Source: Jacaranda mimosifolia
Lineage: Eukaryota; Streptophyta; Magnoliopsida; Lamiales; Bignoniaceae
Length of the DNA: 64,000 bases
Reading direction: 5' to 3'
Assembly (NCBI GenBank): GCA_018894105.1
Contig: CM032121.1
Location: 6,614,507-6,678,506 of the forward strand
The notes below the pieces were generated by a model, which was given only the letters and a program-made list of their open reading frames with translations, did no database searches and was not told the DNA's origin. Positions within the stretch are counted from its first letter, which is position 1; each line of letters opens with the position of its first letter. Position numbers and translations under genes: made by a program. Shown in pieces: positions 46,912 to 60,400 of this stretch.

Positions 46912-47005
46912 GATGGTGGTCCCATTTGACTTCTAGTCTAATAAGAATCATCAACCTTGAGAGGAGACTTTTCGATCTCTGTACGGAACTAGATTTTTTT
47001 GTAAG

Positions 47006-48350
47006 ATGCCTTCTTCCTCTGGCTCTTGGAAACATAAATGGTTCTATGTCAAAGCTTCCCCACACAATCCTTGGAACGTGGCACGGGCTTGGAGAATTGA
47101 TGAGCCAAATTTCTCTACCTTGGAGGATCTATCCTGGGAAGAGAGATTCGTGGAGGGTTTGGTAGATCGACCCTTTGAGCTTTCTACTATTCTTACTGAA
47201 GAAGCGTTAAAACTTGTTGATTTGACCTCTGCACCCATCTATTCTCAAAATTCTTTGCGTAATTACTGTTTCTTTTTTCCTTTGTTATCTTTTTCCTTAA
47301 GTTTATTTGTGTGCTAACATATAGATTTGAGAGTAGCACTTGGGGCCAGCATGGCACAACAGCTTCAAGCTGATGTGGAAGCTTCCCAGGACGATGAGAT
47401 GGGGTCTCTGTTAGATGATCATCAGGTGCAATTAGGTACCCGCACTTCTGCTTGAGCTATTGGGTCGTCCAATGCTGATGCTGATGCTCTACGTACCAAT
47501 GCGCTGTTGTGTGGGACTAGGACGGATTTATTTGATCTATATAATACATTAGTATGGATGTGGATCAAGCTATTCTCACCAATCTTTCCTTCTTGAGTTT
47601 AGAGGTGCAGATGGCTCACAATTTGATACATGTATGTGTATCATTTTATATTTGTTAAAGAATTTTTCCCGCCCTTTTCCATTTTCTAATGCTTTCTCAA
47701 TGCAGATCGCTGCACTTACTCGACAGATGATGTTACATAATGTTGTGTGGAGGGATCAAAAAGTCAAGGTCGATCAGCAGATTAAATCCACCCAATCAAG
47801 TTTAGAGAAGGCGGAGAGTTCAACACGCAGGGCTCAATCCAAACTGAAGTCTGTGACTGAATCCTTGGACTCCTAGAACCTTTTTCTCTCGAAGAAAGAC
47901 ATTTTGATTTCTAATCAACAGAAGAAGATAGAGCTTCTAAAAGCAAAGCTAGAATCTGTTCAGAATGATATGGTTTCTATGAGGAGCTCTTTGGGGCAGA
48001 AGAAGCTTGAGCAATTTGGAGCTGGTTAGAAAGAGGGTTATCATGACTTTGAGAAGTCGACCAAATTCCAAAGTTAGCTCAAAGGTATTCGCCGCAAAGC
48101 AGTAAGTGACTTTGTTAATTCTATTGATTTTGAGTATGTGGTGTTGAGTCAAGCGGCTCAAGATGGAGCTGCGGCATTTGAGAAGGCCAAGGCTCAACTC
48201 ATTCATCTTGATGGGGTCAATGAGGGTTTCGACCTCAACTAATTGGATTTATGCAAAGATGAGAAGCTTCAAGATTATCCTGCCATGCAACTTCCTATCT
48301 TCAAGAAGAAAGAGTTTGCTTATGTTTTGCTCATTGATCCTAAAGCCTAG
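47006..48350 (+). pseudogene. Extra antisense gene of the gypsy element, unit B
   Basis: Same as 16927-18271 with the same stop codons; the one difference I notice is in the codons after the coiled coil (CGCCGC for CGTCGC). The decay therefore predates the duplication. Confidence 0.6.
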
Positions 48351-48811
48351 TTAGTGTAGAGGTAGTTTGCTGGGTTTAAATTCTTGATTCCAAGATTTGG
48401 TTGGGATTTTTCTTATTTAGTTGTCAAGGCATGTCATTTTGGACTCGACTATCTTCTCTTGTCAGTAGATGGATGACATTGTAATGGTGCCATATTAATG
48501 GAATATATATATCCATATATATATATATATTATTTGGGGTTATGTCACTTTGTGCTTTTTGTGATTTAATCAGATAAGTATAGGCATCACACCTCCATGT
48601 CACAACTCGACTTATGCGTATGTTCAAAGGCTCATTTAATTTTGCTTAAATCATGCTTTGAAATCGTTTCAATTTGAAACCCAACTTGTAGTCTCCACAT
48701 TTTCTAGGTCATTAAGCTGCAATTTTTCTTGTGCCATTAACCTTAAAAAATTTGAATTCTCAAATGAACATTTGAATTTATGTGATTTCTAATGAGAATT
48801 CTTTAATCAAT

Positions 48812-49321
48812 TAGAGGTCGTGATATTCTTTAATTTTTTTGTGGATTGAAAAGATTCCAAGTTAAGGGAGGTCAAGACCTGTTGGAGCAGCTATGTGAAT
48901 TTTCCATCCAATAGAGATTGTGACCTCCATTTATTGAATATTTTTCAAACCAAGGAAGGTCGTGCTCCTCCTGTTGTGGCTAAATGAAAATATTTCAAGC
49001 AATGGAGGTTGTGACCCACTTGATTTTGCTCTGTGGATGGAAATTCCTTGAGCAGGTAGAGGTCATGCCCCCCTCGATGTTGTTGAGTGAATTTAGGCGA
49101 ATGGAGGTCGTGACCCTCTTTACTTCGCTAAGAATGTGAAAGTTCTTTAAGTGAGTAGCGGTCATGACTATCTCGATATCGTTGGGTAAACTTTTTGTGC
49201 AAATAGTGGTCGTGAACTTCTTGATGTTGCTCAACGATTTTAATGAAAAACCCATGCACTTGGAGGTCTCAACCCTCAAATGATTTAAGGAAATTTTTCT
49301 GACACTTGGAGGTTGTGACCT
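48812..49321. repeat. About 50-bp period GAGGTCGTGACC array, unit B
   Basis: Same array as 18731-19240 with a few substitutions (for example GGAGGTCTCAACC for GGAGGTCGCAACC). Confidence 0.8.
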
Positions 49322-49330
49322 TTTTCAGGT

Positions 49331-49771
49331 GTTTACATTGCATATCGTGATCTTTTTTAGGTTGTAGGGTGTTTTTCACAAGTTACGTTTTATTTTGACG
49401 TTTAATTTGCACATCGCCATCTTTTCTAGGTCGCTGGTTATTTTACATTTATTAGCTTATCTTTTTTAGATGTTTTAATTATGTCGCGATCTTTTTCAAG
49501 TCATCAGTTTTTTTTTCCTTTTATCTTTTTCATATTAAAATTGTAACGATCTTTTCCAGGTTGCAGGGTGTTTTTCACAATGAGCATTTTATTTTGACAT
49601 TTAGTTTACACGTTGCGATCTTTTCCAAGTCGCTGGTTATTTTTTATTTATTAGCTTATCTTTTTTAGACGTTCTAATTGTGTCGTGATATTTTTTAGGT
49701 CGTTGGTTATTTTTTCTTTCATCTTTTTTAGATTAAAATTGTAACGATCATTTCCAAATCGCTGAATAATT
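49331..49771. repeat. About 200-bp tandem dimer, unit B
   Basis: Same as 19250-19690. Confidence 0.8.
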
Positions 49772-49966
49772 TCATTTAACATACTATTGCTTTGCATCTT
49801 ATATTTGCTAATAGAAAGGAAATACAAATTATAAAGAAATAAAGGAAATACAAATTGAAAGGAAATGGCCTCATTTTTTATTTTTTTTTGAGAATCTCCA
49901 AATCACTTTAGGAGAGTGCACGTTTTGACAGCACTCTACTTTCCTGATCATAGTTCATTCAGTGTT

Positions 49967-52900
49967 CTATGCATAGAACTTCTTTAGATTTTTTATTGGC
50001 CAGGGGCATGGTAAAACCTTTCCTTCCATTGTCTTTAGGCGATATGTTTCTTCTTTGGTCATTTGCATGACCTTAAAAGGATTTTCCCAATTAGGATCCA
50101 ACTTCCTGACGTGTTTTGATACCTCCACCTTTCTAAGCACCATATCTCCTACCTGAAAACTTTAGGGCCTTACTTTTTTGTTGTAAGCAGCTACCATTGA
50201 TTGCTTGTATGTTTCTGCTTTGAGGTACGCCTTCTCTCTTTTTTCTTCAATGACATCGAGGTCGAAAGTTCTTTCTTCCTAATTTTTGTCCGCATTGTAA
50301 TGCAAATCTCTATCTACAGTCATTTTTGTCTCAGCCAGTATCATAGCTTCTGAATCATATGTCAAACAAAAGGGGGTTTCTCTAATGATTACCCTTGGGG
50401 TAGTGCGATATGCCCATAGAACTCCTAGCAGTTCTTCAGCCCAAGCTCCCTTAGCATCTCCTAACCTGGTTTTCGAGTATTTGAGAATGGTTTTATTGGT
50501 TACCTTTGTCTGCCTATTAGCTTGGGGATTTCTTACCGATATGAAATTCTGTCTTACGTTTATTTCTTCGCACCATGCCAAGATATTTCTTCCTTGGAAC
50601 TACCTCCCATTACCAGAGATGAGTATGTTGGGTAGTCCAAATCGACATACTATGTTTTTATAGATAAAGTTCATGGTCTTTTTTTTTTTTTGAGATCTTC
50701 TCCAGTGGTTCTGCCTCTACCCACTCGTGAAATATTCTATCCCAGTAATAACATATTTCTTCTGACCTTTAGCCATTGGGAAAGATCCGAGGATATCTAA
50801 CGCCCATTGGTCGAATGGATATGCAACTCTAATCAGTTGCATCTTAGTTCCCAGTGCGTGCTGGAGGTTAGCATGTAATTGGCACTATTTGCATCTTCCT
50901 GCAAAATCGATAGAGTCATGAGCCATGGTGGGCTAGAAGTATACATGTCTTGAGATTTTTTGTGCCAAAGACCTTCATCCTAAATGGTTTCCACAACTTC
51001 CTTAGTATACCTCTCTCATCATATCTTCGACCTGTTGTTTACCCAAACATCTCAAGAAAGGTCCAGCTATCAATTTTCGATACAATTCTCTGTCCTGCAT
51101 CATGAATTGAAATGCTCTTCTTTCCATCTTTTTAACTTCCAACTTATCCTCAGGTAACATCCTGTTCATAAGATAACCCATCAGTTTTGCCTTCCATTTG
51201 TCCTGCTGCTCTACTGTCACAACCTATTTGCCCAACTTAACGTTTTCAGAATAGTTTTCAGTTTTTGAGCTGTTGGACACCAATATTGTGACTTGTTTGG
51301 AATTAACCCTGGAGGTTTTGTTGGCGAATTTCGACAAGACATCAACTCTTTGATTTTCACTTCCTAGTATCTGGCATAGCTCTAATTTATGAAATTTTGA
51401 TATCAACAGTTTCACAATAGCCAAGTTTTTTTTCATAGTTTGTTCTTTGGCTTCATATTTCCCGATTACCTAAAGTGCCACTGTTGAGAGTCAGTGTACA
51501 CAATTAAGTGCGAGATCTTTCTTTCTAATTCCAACTTTAGACATGCTATCAGTGCTTCATATTCTGCCTCGTTGTTAGTAGTTTGGAAGTTCAACTTGAG
51601 CATGAACTACATGTCGACACCACTAGTTCCTCTAAACCAGATTTCAGTTCTCCCTCTTTTTGACATTGAGGACCTATCTACATGAAGCATCCATATTTCG
51701 GGTGGCGATATTTGTGCTATCGAAACTTCTTTGCTTTCGGACTCAATTATGAAGTCTGCTAGAACTTGGGCTTTGATAGCTCTTCAAGGTATGAACTTAA
51801 TGTCGAACTCGCTCAACTCGACTGTCCATTTTACCATTCTTCCTAAGGTTTTAGGTTTTCCCAGGGTTTCCTTTAATTTGCTACTTGTTATGACTTTGAT
51901 GGTATGTGATTGAAAGTAAGGTCGAAGCTTCTTTATCGTTGTTGCCAAGGGGCGAGCTAGCTTTTCTATGCATGTAATTCTTTTCAGCTCCCTGAAATAT
52001 GCTGCTAACGTAGTAGGCAGGCTGATGATTTTTTCCTTCTACTCTGACAAATACTGCACTGGTAGTTACTTTCGAGGTCGACAGATACAACCACAATGGC
52101 TCTCCATCTTTTGGTTTTGATAACAGAGAATGTGTTGTGAAATGTTTCTTCAACTCTTGAAAGGCTAGGTTCCACTCCTTCGTCCATTCAAAGTTCCTAA
52201 CATTTCTCAAGATTTTGAATAAGGGGAGACCTCAATTAGTTGACCTGGATATGAAGCGATTGGGCGAAGCTATCCTTTCCGTTAGTTGTTGCACCTCTCT
52301 GATTGTCTTTGAGGATTGCATCTCAAGGATGGCACTGATTTTCTCAGGATTAGCCTCTACTCCTCTTTGAGTGACTATGTAACCCAAGAATTTCCTCCTT
52401 TCACACCAAAGGTACACTTTGCGGGGTTTAATTTTAGTCTGTATCTCCTCGTGATCTCGAAAGCCTCTCTTAAATGTTCTAGATGATCTTCTTTCTTTGA
52501 GCTTTTTACTAGCATGTTATCTATATAGACTTCTATTGTCTTCCCTATCTGGTCTCTGAATATTTTGTTCACCAGCCTTTGATATGTCGCTCCTGCGTTT
52601 TTTAGGCTGAAAGATATGACCTTATAGCAATATACTCTTTTCTCAACCACAAATGTTGTCTTATCCATGTCATGTTCGGCCATGAAGATTTGGTGGTAAC
52701 CTTGGTATGCATCCATTATGCTCAATATTGCTGCTTTGGAGGTCGAGTCTACTAAGAGGGCTATTCTTGGCAGGGGGTACAGGTCCTTGGGATAAGCTTT
52801 GTTGAGGTTCGTGAAATTTGTGCACATTCACCACTTTCCTTGTGGTTTCAGTACAATGACCACATTTGAGAGCCATTCAGAATATTAGACTCCATTGCAT

Positions 52901-53910
52901 ATCCTACAGTGAGAAGTTTGTTCACTTCTTCTTCGATAATTTTGTTTCTCTTGGCTCCAAAATTTCTCTTTTTCTGTTTTACAAGTTTTGTATTCAGATC
53001 CATGTTGAGGGAATAAACTATGACCTCTGGGTCAATCTCTTCAAAATCTAACGAATTCCATGCAAAGACATCAGAGTTCTTTCTCAAAAACTATATAGTC
53101 AATGCTTTCATCTATTTAGTCATTTGCATCTCTATCCATGTTGTCTCTTTTAGATTTCCAGTATGAGTTCTTTTCTTTTGAATTCACATGGCTCCACCTT
53201 GCTATATTCGTTGCACCTTTTCAAAAGTTTATTATTTGGCCATTCACTAAATTTTTTAGTCTGTGCTTTGACAAGCTTTTTCACAGGTCGTTCTCTGATG
53301 ACCTTTTGAGTTGATATGTTGCAACACATTCGAGCCATGTTCTTGTCACATCTTACTTCTCCAATCCTATCCGGGCTAGGGAATTTTATTTTGAGATTAT
53401 AGGTCGATACCACAACATGGAGTTGATTTAACCCAGGTCACCCTAAAATGACATTATAGGCAAACAAGGTATGTACCACCAAATATTTGAGCATAACTGT
53501 TCTTTCCTTGGCCTTTTCTCCAATTGAGGTAGGCAGGTGAATGGTTTATATTACCATGACCTCAGAACCTTCGAAACCTCTCAAAGGAGTGTGCTTAGGT
53601 CGTATGGTTGTCGCTTTCGATCCCATCTTATGCAGGGTGCTGAGAAAGATTATATCCATTGAGCTTCCATTATCCACTAAAACTTTTTGCATAGCATAGT
53701 TGGCTATATCCAATGTCACAACCATTAGGTCATCATGTGGCACGCACATGTCTTGGAGATTTGCATCATCGAAAGTGATTTTGTTCAAACTTTCTTCAAT
53801 TTGTAGTATGTGAGGTCGCATGTTCTTAACATATTTTTTTCTAGTGTTCCTTGAGTCTCCACAAATAAGTCCTCCTGATTACTCCTTTTCTGGGTGCATT
53901 TTTCCCATGG
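49967..53910 (-). pseudogene. Tat-like gypsy pol (protease, RT, RNase H, integrase), unit B
   Basis: Copy of 19886-23829, essentially identical. Order on the minus strand: protease 53546-53910, RT 51881-53087, RNase H 51224-51781, integrase 49967-51220. The same lesions are present: YIDN for YIDD, SGNG for SDNG, QTK for QTE, and the same stops. Gag is missing. Confidence 0.88.
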
Positions 53911-55442
53911 TTTTATGGTCTAACCCAATTTGACCCGAACTCAAAAATCCCAAACCCAAACCTAATTTTTTTTTCAGATGGGTTATTGTCATGTCATCGG
54001 GTTGGATTTGATTTTGATACCCTTAAGTGGCATTGGCTCAACTACTCAACCAGTACAAAATTTTGACATTAGAAATTAAAAAAAAAAAAAGTAACAGTTA
54101 CTATTAATGTGTATTAAATGGTAATGATTTTTATTTTATCATAAAAGATATCTATCAAATAACAAATTTTCTCATTTTGTCATAATATGACTTAGTAGGG
54201 ATGAAAAGTAACATTTTAAATTATCAATATTAACAATTAGTGATATGTGTATAATAACATTAATCTAATAACAACAAAAATTATTACTACAATCTGAACA
54301 TATTTTTGTTATCACCATAAATGTATAGCTAATCACCAATAATAATTTACACACAATTTTATCATTATTAAACTTGCTAAATTCATTATTATGATAACAT
54401 AAAAAAGTTTCTTCTTTAAATATAATTATGACTATTAATACTGTCGTTTAATATATTATTTCTTTATTTTCCTCGTTGTGAACTCACGGGCATGAACATG
54501 GTATTCTTGTACTGCTACTCGATCTCTCCATAAGTATTAAGTACTCTACATATTGTCCAGTGGCCATGGAACTTAAGACCGAATAATATGATTATTGATA
54601 TTTAAAAATTGGACATGTATTTTATGCGAAAAAGTAAATGTTGAAATGAAAAAAATGAATACGTTAATATATTTTATAAAATAAAATTTAAGATTACAAT
54701 TTTGATTTCTTTATAATGTTTTAATTAAAAAATATAATTTTTTAAATCCTAACTCGTTTCTTGTTCATTTTGAGAGCTTGAAAAAGTATTTTTCCATTGA
54801 GATATCGTGAACAATTTGATGTCTTGATGAATGAATATTAGAGAACTTAAATGAATTATGGGAATTGATATAAGATAGCTCAATAGGCTCAACCCAATAA
54901 CAATCGACAATATAAGAGATATGACATGAGACAACCTAATTGGCTATCTGGCCTAGCCCATTAATGATTGACCAAGTGATGGATCAGGCCCAACCTAATT
55001 TGGGCCATTTCGCCAGCAGGAGTATCAATACTTTGCCCGGTCGACAAGAGTGTGGTCGATCAGCTCGATAATGATTATTCAGCCCTCAACCAAAGAGATA
55101 TTTGAATTCAACAGAGTTCCATTGCCTCGACCAGAGCATGCGCAGATGATTCGCAAATAAGGATACATCTCGATCCTAAGAGGTTGATTAGAGTAGTTTA
55201 GAGCAGCTCTGTGCCACTGGACACAGTTGCATTGAATGCGTTGCGACCACATCTCTGCCGCACTAAATGCTCTGACAGGTGGCATGCCTCTATACTAATA
55301 GTGCATGCCACCTCTTGTACCACCCTCCTACAGAGCTAGAGTAGTGCTACAAGGAAACCCCGCATCTCTATTGTCTACACAAAGCTGCCACAACATGCCC
55401 ATTGACTAAATCAAGCCACCTAAAGTTCTTGGAGCTAGTATA
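53911..55442. other. AT-rich spacer with a GC-balanced end, unit B
   Basis: Matches 23830-25361; no gene is seen. Confidence 0.4.
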
Positions 55443-55977
55443 TGTTAGAAAAGTAATTTGTAATTCTCATATTAAAAAGGAGGAAAATGAAACTTCAAGA
55501 ATGGTCAAAAAGTCAAAGGAAGCTTCAAGAAAAGTCAAAGGATGTGAGGTTGCAAAGTTTGATTCCACTTCCTATATCAAGGAGATAAGGTTAGAGAAGC
55601 CAAGTTCATATAGAATTGTGTAGAAAATATGATGAAGTGGACAAGTTGGTTTTTTACCTCCAAGAAGATAAGGATTAAAATAGCAAAGTTCATCTTGAAT
55701 TTTACTATCAAGAGAACCATATAGAATTGTGCAGAAATTATGATGTCTATATATATATATGTGTGTAGTATGTACTTGAAAAGGAGATAGAATAGAAGTG
55801 TAGAGAGAGATAGATGTAAGGGACCAAAAAAAAAAAAAAAAAATGAAGAGGGAAAAACATCTTGTAACTAAAATTCTTCCCAAGTTGTATTGCATGAATT
55901 TTGAAAAAGTATTATAATATCGCATTTTATCCTCCAATTTATCAATTTTCTCTCAAATCTTATATTTACACCCAACA
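55443..55977. mobile_element. Solo LTR with a GTATA target duplication, unit B copy
   Basis: Same as 25362-25896; GTATA at 55438-55442 and 55978-55982. Confidence 0.85.
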
Positions 55978-56014
55978 GTATAGGCTGTATAGCTGCAGAA
56001 AATGTGGCTATTAA

Positions 56015-56425
56015 AGGCATGATTTACAAGTGGGGGTAAGGCAGAAACTAGAGCAAGCTAATGCCAGGTGTAAGAAAGCGGCGGACCAACATCGCACGAA
56101 TCATAGTTTTGAAGTGGCAGATAAAGTAATGGTATTTCTGCGAAAAGAAGGATTTCTGCTTGGAAATTATAATAAGCTGTAGCCTAAGAAGTGTGGGCTA
56201 CTTAAGAGTTTGAAGAAGATTAATGACAATGCATATGTAGCGGATATGTCTAACACAATAGCAATTTCCAAAACATTTAATGTGGCAGATATGTACTCAT
56301 TTCATTCGTCAGATGAACCTTTATATCTAGATGTCCAAGTTAACTCGTGTGCAGCTTTTTCTCAATGGGAGGGGACTGACGCAGAACGTCTAGCAGATGA
56401 GTTTCTAAAATGGGAGAAGCGTTAA
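56015..56425 (+). pseudogene. Gypsy integrase C-terminal fragment, unit B
   Basis: Same as 25934-26344 including the internal TAG. Confidence 0.8.
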
Positions 56426-56510
56426 AAGTCTAGAAAACAAAAGCGTATTTATGCAAGTGCTTAATTCAGGAAGGAGACTTTAACCAGGGATTGTGTTTTA
56501 AGACTATTAA

Positions 56511-56905
56511 GGATCCATTTGCTTATGATTTCAATGGTCATTTTTATTATCGACACTATTCGAAACCTAAAAACCATCAATTTATATAATTTTCATTAGA
56601 AGTGCTACTTATTTTCATTTTCAGTTTCTTTTAAACCTACCATATTATTCTATTATTACATCAACCAAACATTTCAAAACAATTAAAATATACATATATT
56701 TTGAAAAAAAAACGTTTTTCTAATCATAAAAACATAAATCACCTAAATTTTCAACCCTTTTGCATATCTTAATCATTATTTTCAGATAGAACATACAAAT
56801 ACAATCTTATTTACATTTCCAAATTTCTGACCTTTTCTTTCAACTTTTGGAAATGCTGGAGACTGAAAACGGAAATAAAAAATAAAACTAAAACTAAATG
56901 GACTC
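56511..56905. mobile_element. Tourist-like MITE, unit B copy
   Basis: Same as 26430-26823 with one extra A in an A run; TAA on each side. Confidence 0.7.
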
Positions 56906-56908
56906 TAA

Positions 56909-57401
56909 GCTGATTGTTGGGAGTGAATTGTCTTGTTAACTTTTAGTAGTAAATTTTGGTGGAAGATTATGATGCTGATTCTTAGGTGTCAGTTTTGATG
57001 GAAGATTATGGTGCTGATTTTCAGGAATAAATTGAAGTTCATTATGCAGATCTTAGAAGCATCTTGGGTAGAGATTATAATAATGGCTATCATTACCCTA
57101 TAAACAAAAGAGGGTTCTTTTTGGTATACATCAACTTGAATAAAACTATAATTTTTCCTCTCATATTGACTTTCTACGTTGGAATTGGAAACGTGTTATT
57201 TTCCAAAGACTTATTTGAGTACTAGTCTTATTCATGCTAACTTGCTGCTTCAAGATATCAGCAATATATGTACAAACAAAACTCATATTGTGCTTCCATC
57301 TTCATCTTGTATTTCCACAAGTGAGAGCAGCTATACACAAGATAAATTTATATGTTGAGAATGTAGCATATTAAAACTAAGCAAATGTTAAATCTTTTCA
57401 G
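56909..57401. other. Spacer ahead of the TOP3A tail, unit B
   Basis: Matches 26827-27319; no TOP3A core exons are seen. Confidence 0.45.
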
Positions 57402-60400
57402 GCTGCATTGGTGGTTGTGATAATACACTGAGGCGGCTATTGGAAATTACCTGGCATGTATTGTATGAGAGTTGCTTAAATTATGTATACATGCATGTAT
57501 GAATAGTCAAAGATTTCTTGTAGTTTTCCCATCATATTCCTTCTGAGATAGAAGTGTCGAAAACATCAAAGAGGAGAAAAGTTGTTAATCAATGCAAAAA
57601 AATGAGAATTCATTTGAGCAACATTTTTCACTGTTTTAGGCTCGACAAAACACTAGATCTATAATCGAATTAATTGAGTGTTTGACAACATTGTCACATA
57701 TGCATATCGTGCTCAAGTTTTATGAACTGTTCAGCTGATCAGATAATTCCAGTAGGTGGGGACTGGGTGATGAAGCCACACAATGACACAGAATAGAGTG
57801 AGAGCGTGGAACATTATGTTTGAAAATATTGAGTCACAGAGCATCTTTAGAGTATATATGTTTTTTTTCTTCTTTTTATGTTAATATGCTAATATTTCAG
57901 CATTTCAGTAAGGCATTATGCTGGAAAAAAATATTTTCAACATTTTCTAATGATTCAAAATAAATAATTGTTTTAGAGTAAGAAGTTCTAGAACAAAATG
58001 TGAAAAATATGTAAATTCCAATTTGCTCTCTCTATATCTAGCATATATTTAATTAGGCTGAAAAAAGGTTCAGAAATGTAAGATATTGTGAGATTATCAT
58101 ACTCTATAGATAATATATCCTAATGACAAAAGAGGCATCACGAGAGTCAATCCCCCCCCCCCCCCCACGAAAAGCACATATACTTTAAAAGACAATGTGG
58201 TATGTTTTGAATGTTTCAATTGGAGAAAGATACGTCAGATACCAAGTCACGCTTAAGCACACATAGAAGTGAACACACCTTTTGCTCGTAGCACACAAGG
58301 ATGGCTAACCTTAACATGGTGCATCACATTGATGCAACAGAATATTAACTTTCCATTTGGCATATCAAATCAATGCTCTTAAACTATATTTTGTTGCCGT
58401 ATCAAATCAATAATATCAGTAAAGTATTAGAAATTATTTAGCTGTGGCAAGGTCGACGTGATTGAGGGGTAGAAGTTCACTTTTTTGGCTTACTATTATT
58501 CTGAAACATATAATGCCATTAAAATATTCGTCACTGCTGCTTCCAGGAAGAGGACAAGGGCATACATCATCATCCAGCAGTGCACAGCCAAGTAATTCTA
58601 GACGCCAGGTTACTTAGTAAACAGGGCATTCTTCAAGTCATATCGTTCTCAGAGTTCACGAGGTCGTAATGAACAGTCTCAGGAAGCTGCTGTGGAAGAT
58701 GGTTTGATTGCTCCACTATCCTGTTTTGCACTTTTCCATTGATTTTCTGGTTTTGTTACTAGTTAGTGTTAAACACTCTTCAAAACTTCACATTTTGTTG
58801 CCTGCCTTATTTTTCCTCATCCTCTACATCACACCAAGCATTTATATTCGTAGCAAGCCTAATTATGAGAAAATGAAGGGGCTCGCAGAGCACATACTAA
58901 TTCCATGCTGGAAGTTGTTTTTCTTTTGCAAAGGAAAATAGAAATGGTAGAAATTGCTTTGTGCTAATATATACTGCCAGATTAATTCATCTTTCATACT
59001 CATGTGACATTATAACTGCGTTGTGTTGTTTCTACACATTGCTTTAGGGGTTATTTGCCAAAATATAGTGAAAAAACCTAATGTTTCCAAAACTACCGTG
59101 ATTCTGGAAAAGTTGCAAAACTACCGTAAGGCGTGGCTCGAGGCCACGCTTTTCATTTCCGATTTTTTTTTTTAATAAATTAAATAAAGTCGTGGCCTGA
59201 GGCCACGACTCTGGCATGGCAAATGCTCCAAATTAGTAAGAGGCGTGGCTCGAAGCCACGCCTCTTACATGTTTTTTTTTTTTTTTAATAAATTAACAAA
59301 ATCGTGGCCTCTAGCATGGAAAATGCTGAAATTAGTAAGAGGCGTGGCTCTCTTACATTTTTTTTTTTTTTTTAAAAATTAATTGAAAATTGAGAGGCGT
59401 GGCTACACGCCTCTTGCATATATATATATATATGTTTTTTAAATTAATTGAAAATTGAGAGGCTTGCATATATTTTTTTTTTAATGGAAAATTAGCTTAG
59501 CCTCTCTTCCATGTAATTTTTATTTTTATTAGAAATTAAAGAGTCGTGGTCTTGCATGTAATTTTTTTTCAATTTTTTTGCTTAAAAAGTGAAAAGACAT
59601 GGCCTTAGCTGAATTTTTTTTTTTTTTTTGTAGAACAGCCGCAAATGCATGTCACGTTCTTGCATAGCAAAAATGTGTTTTAAGATACAGTAAAGAATTG
59701 TATGTATACAGTAGTATTGATATAAGCTCTATGAATACACTTTGTAAAAAATATCATACATTTTAATCATAATATATTTAATTTTTGCAAGTCTAATATG
59801 TAACACTTACTATCTAATTCAAGAACAATGTATAGGTTTTATTTTTTAAGTATATTAGTGAAATATGATATAGATCAGAACTGTCTAAAATTTTTGAAAA
59901 TTTTGACCAAATTTATTGTTGATAAAGTGTAATACAAAGGAAAAATATAGAATATAAAATAAAATTTCAAAGTTGGAAGAATTAAAGATGTCGAGATTGT
60001 GCTTGGGTTTGGGATTCAACTTCGGTTTGTGCATGACAGCGGGCTTGTTGTCTTGCACGTGCTTTAATTCTTCGGTTTGTCAAGCACAATCTCGACATCT
60101 TTAATTCTTCCAAATTTGAAATTTTATTTTATATTCTATATTTTTCCTTTGTATTACACTTTATCAACAATAAATTTGGTCGAAATTTTAAAAAATTTTA
60201 GACAGTTCTGATCTATATCATATTTCACTAATATACTTAAAAAATAAAACCCATACATTGTTCTTGAATTAGATAGTAAGTGTTACATATTAGACTTGCA
60301 AAAATTAAATATATTATGATTAAAATGTATGATATTTTTTACAAAATGTATTCATAGAGCTTACATCATATACTACTGTATACATACAATTCTTTACTGT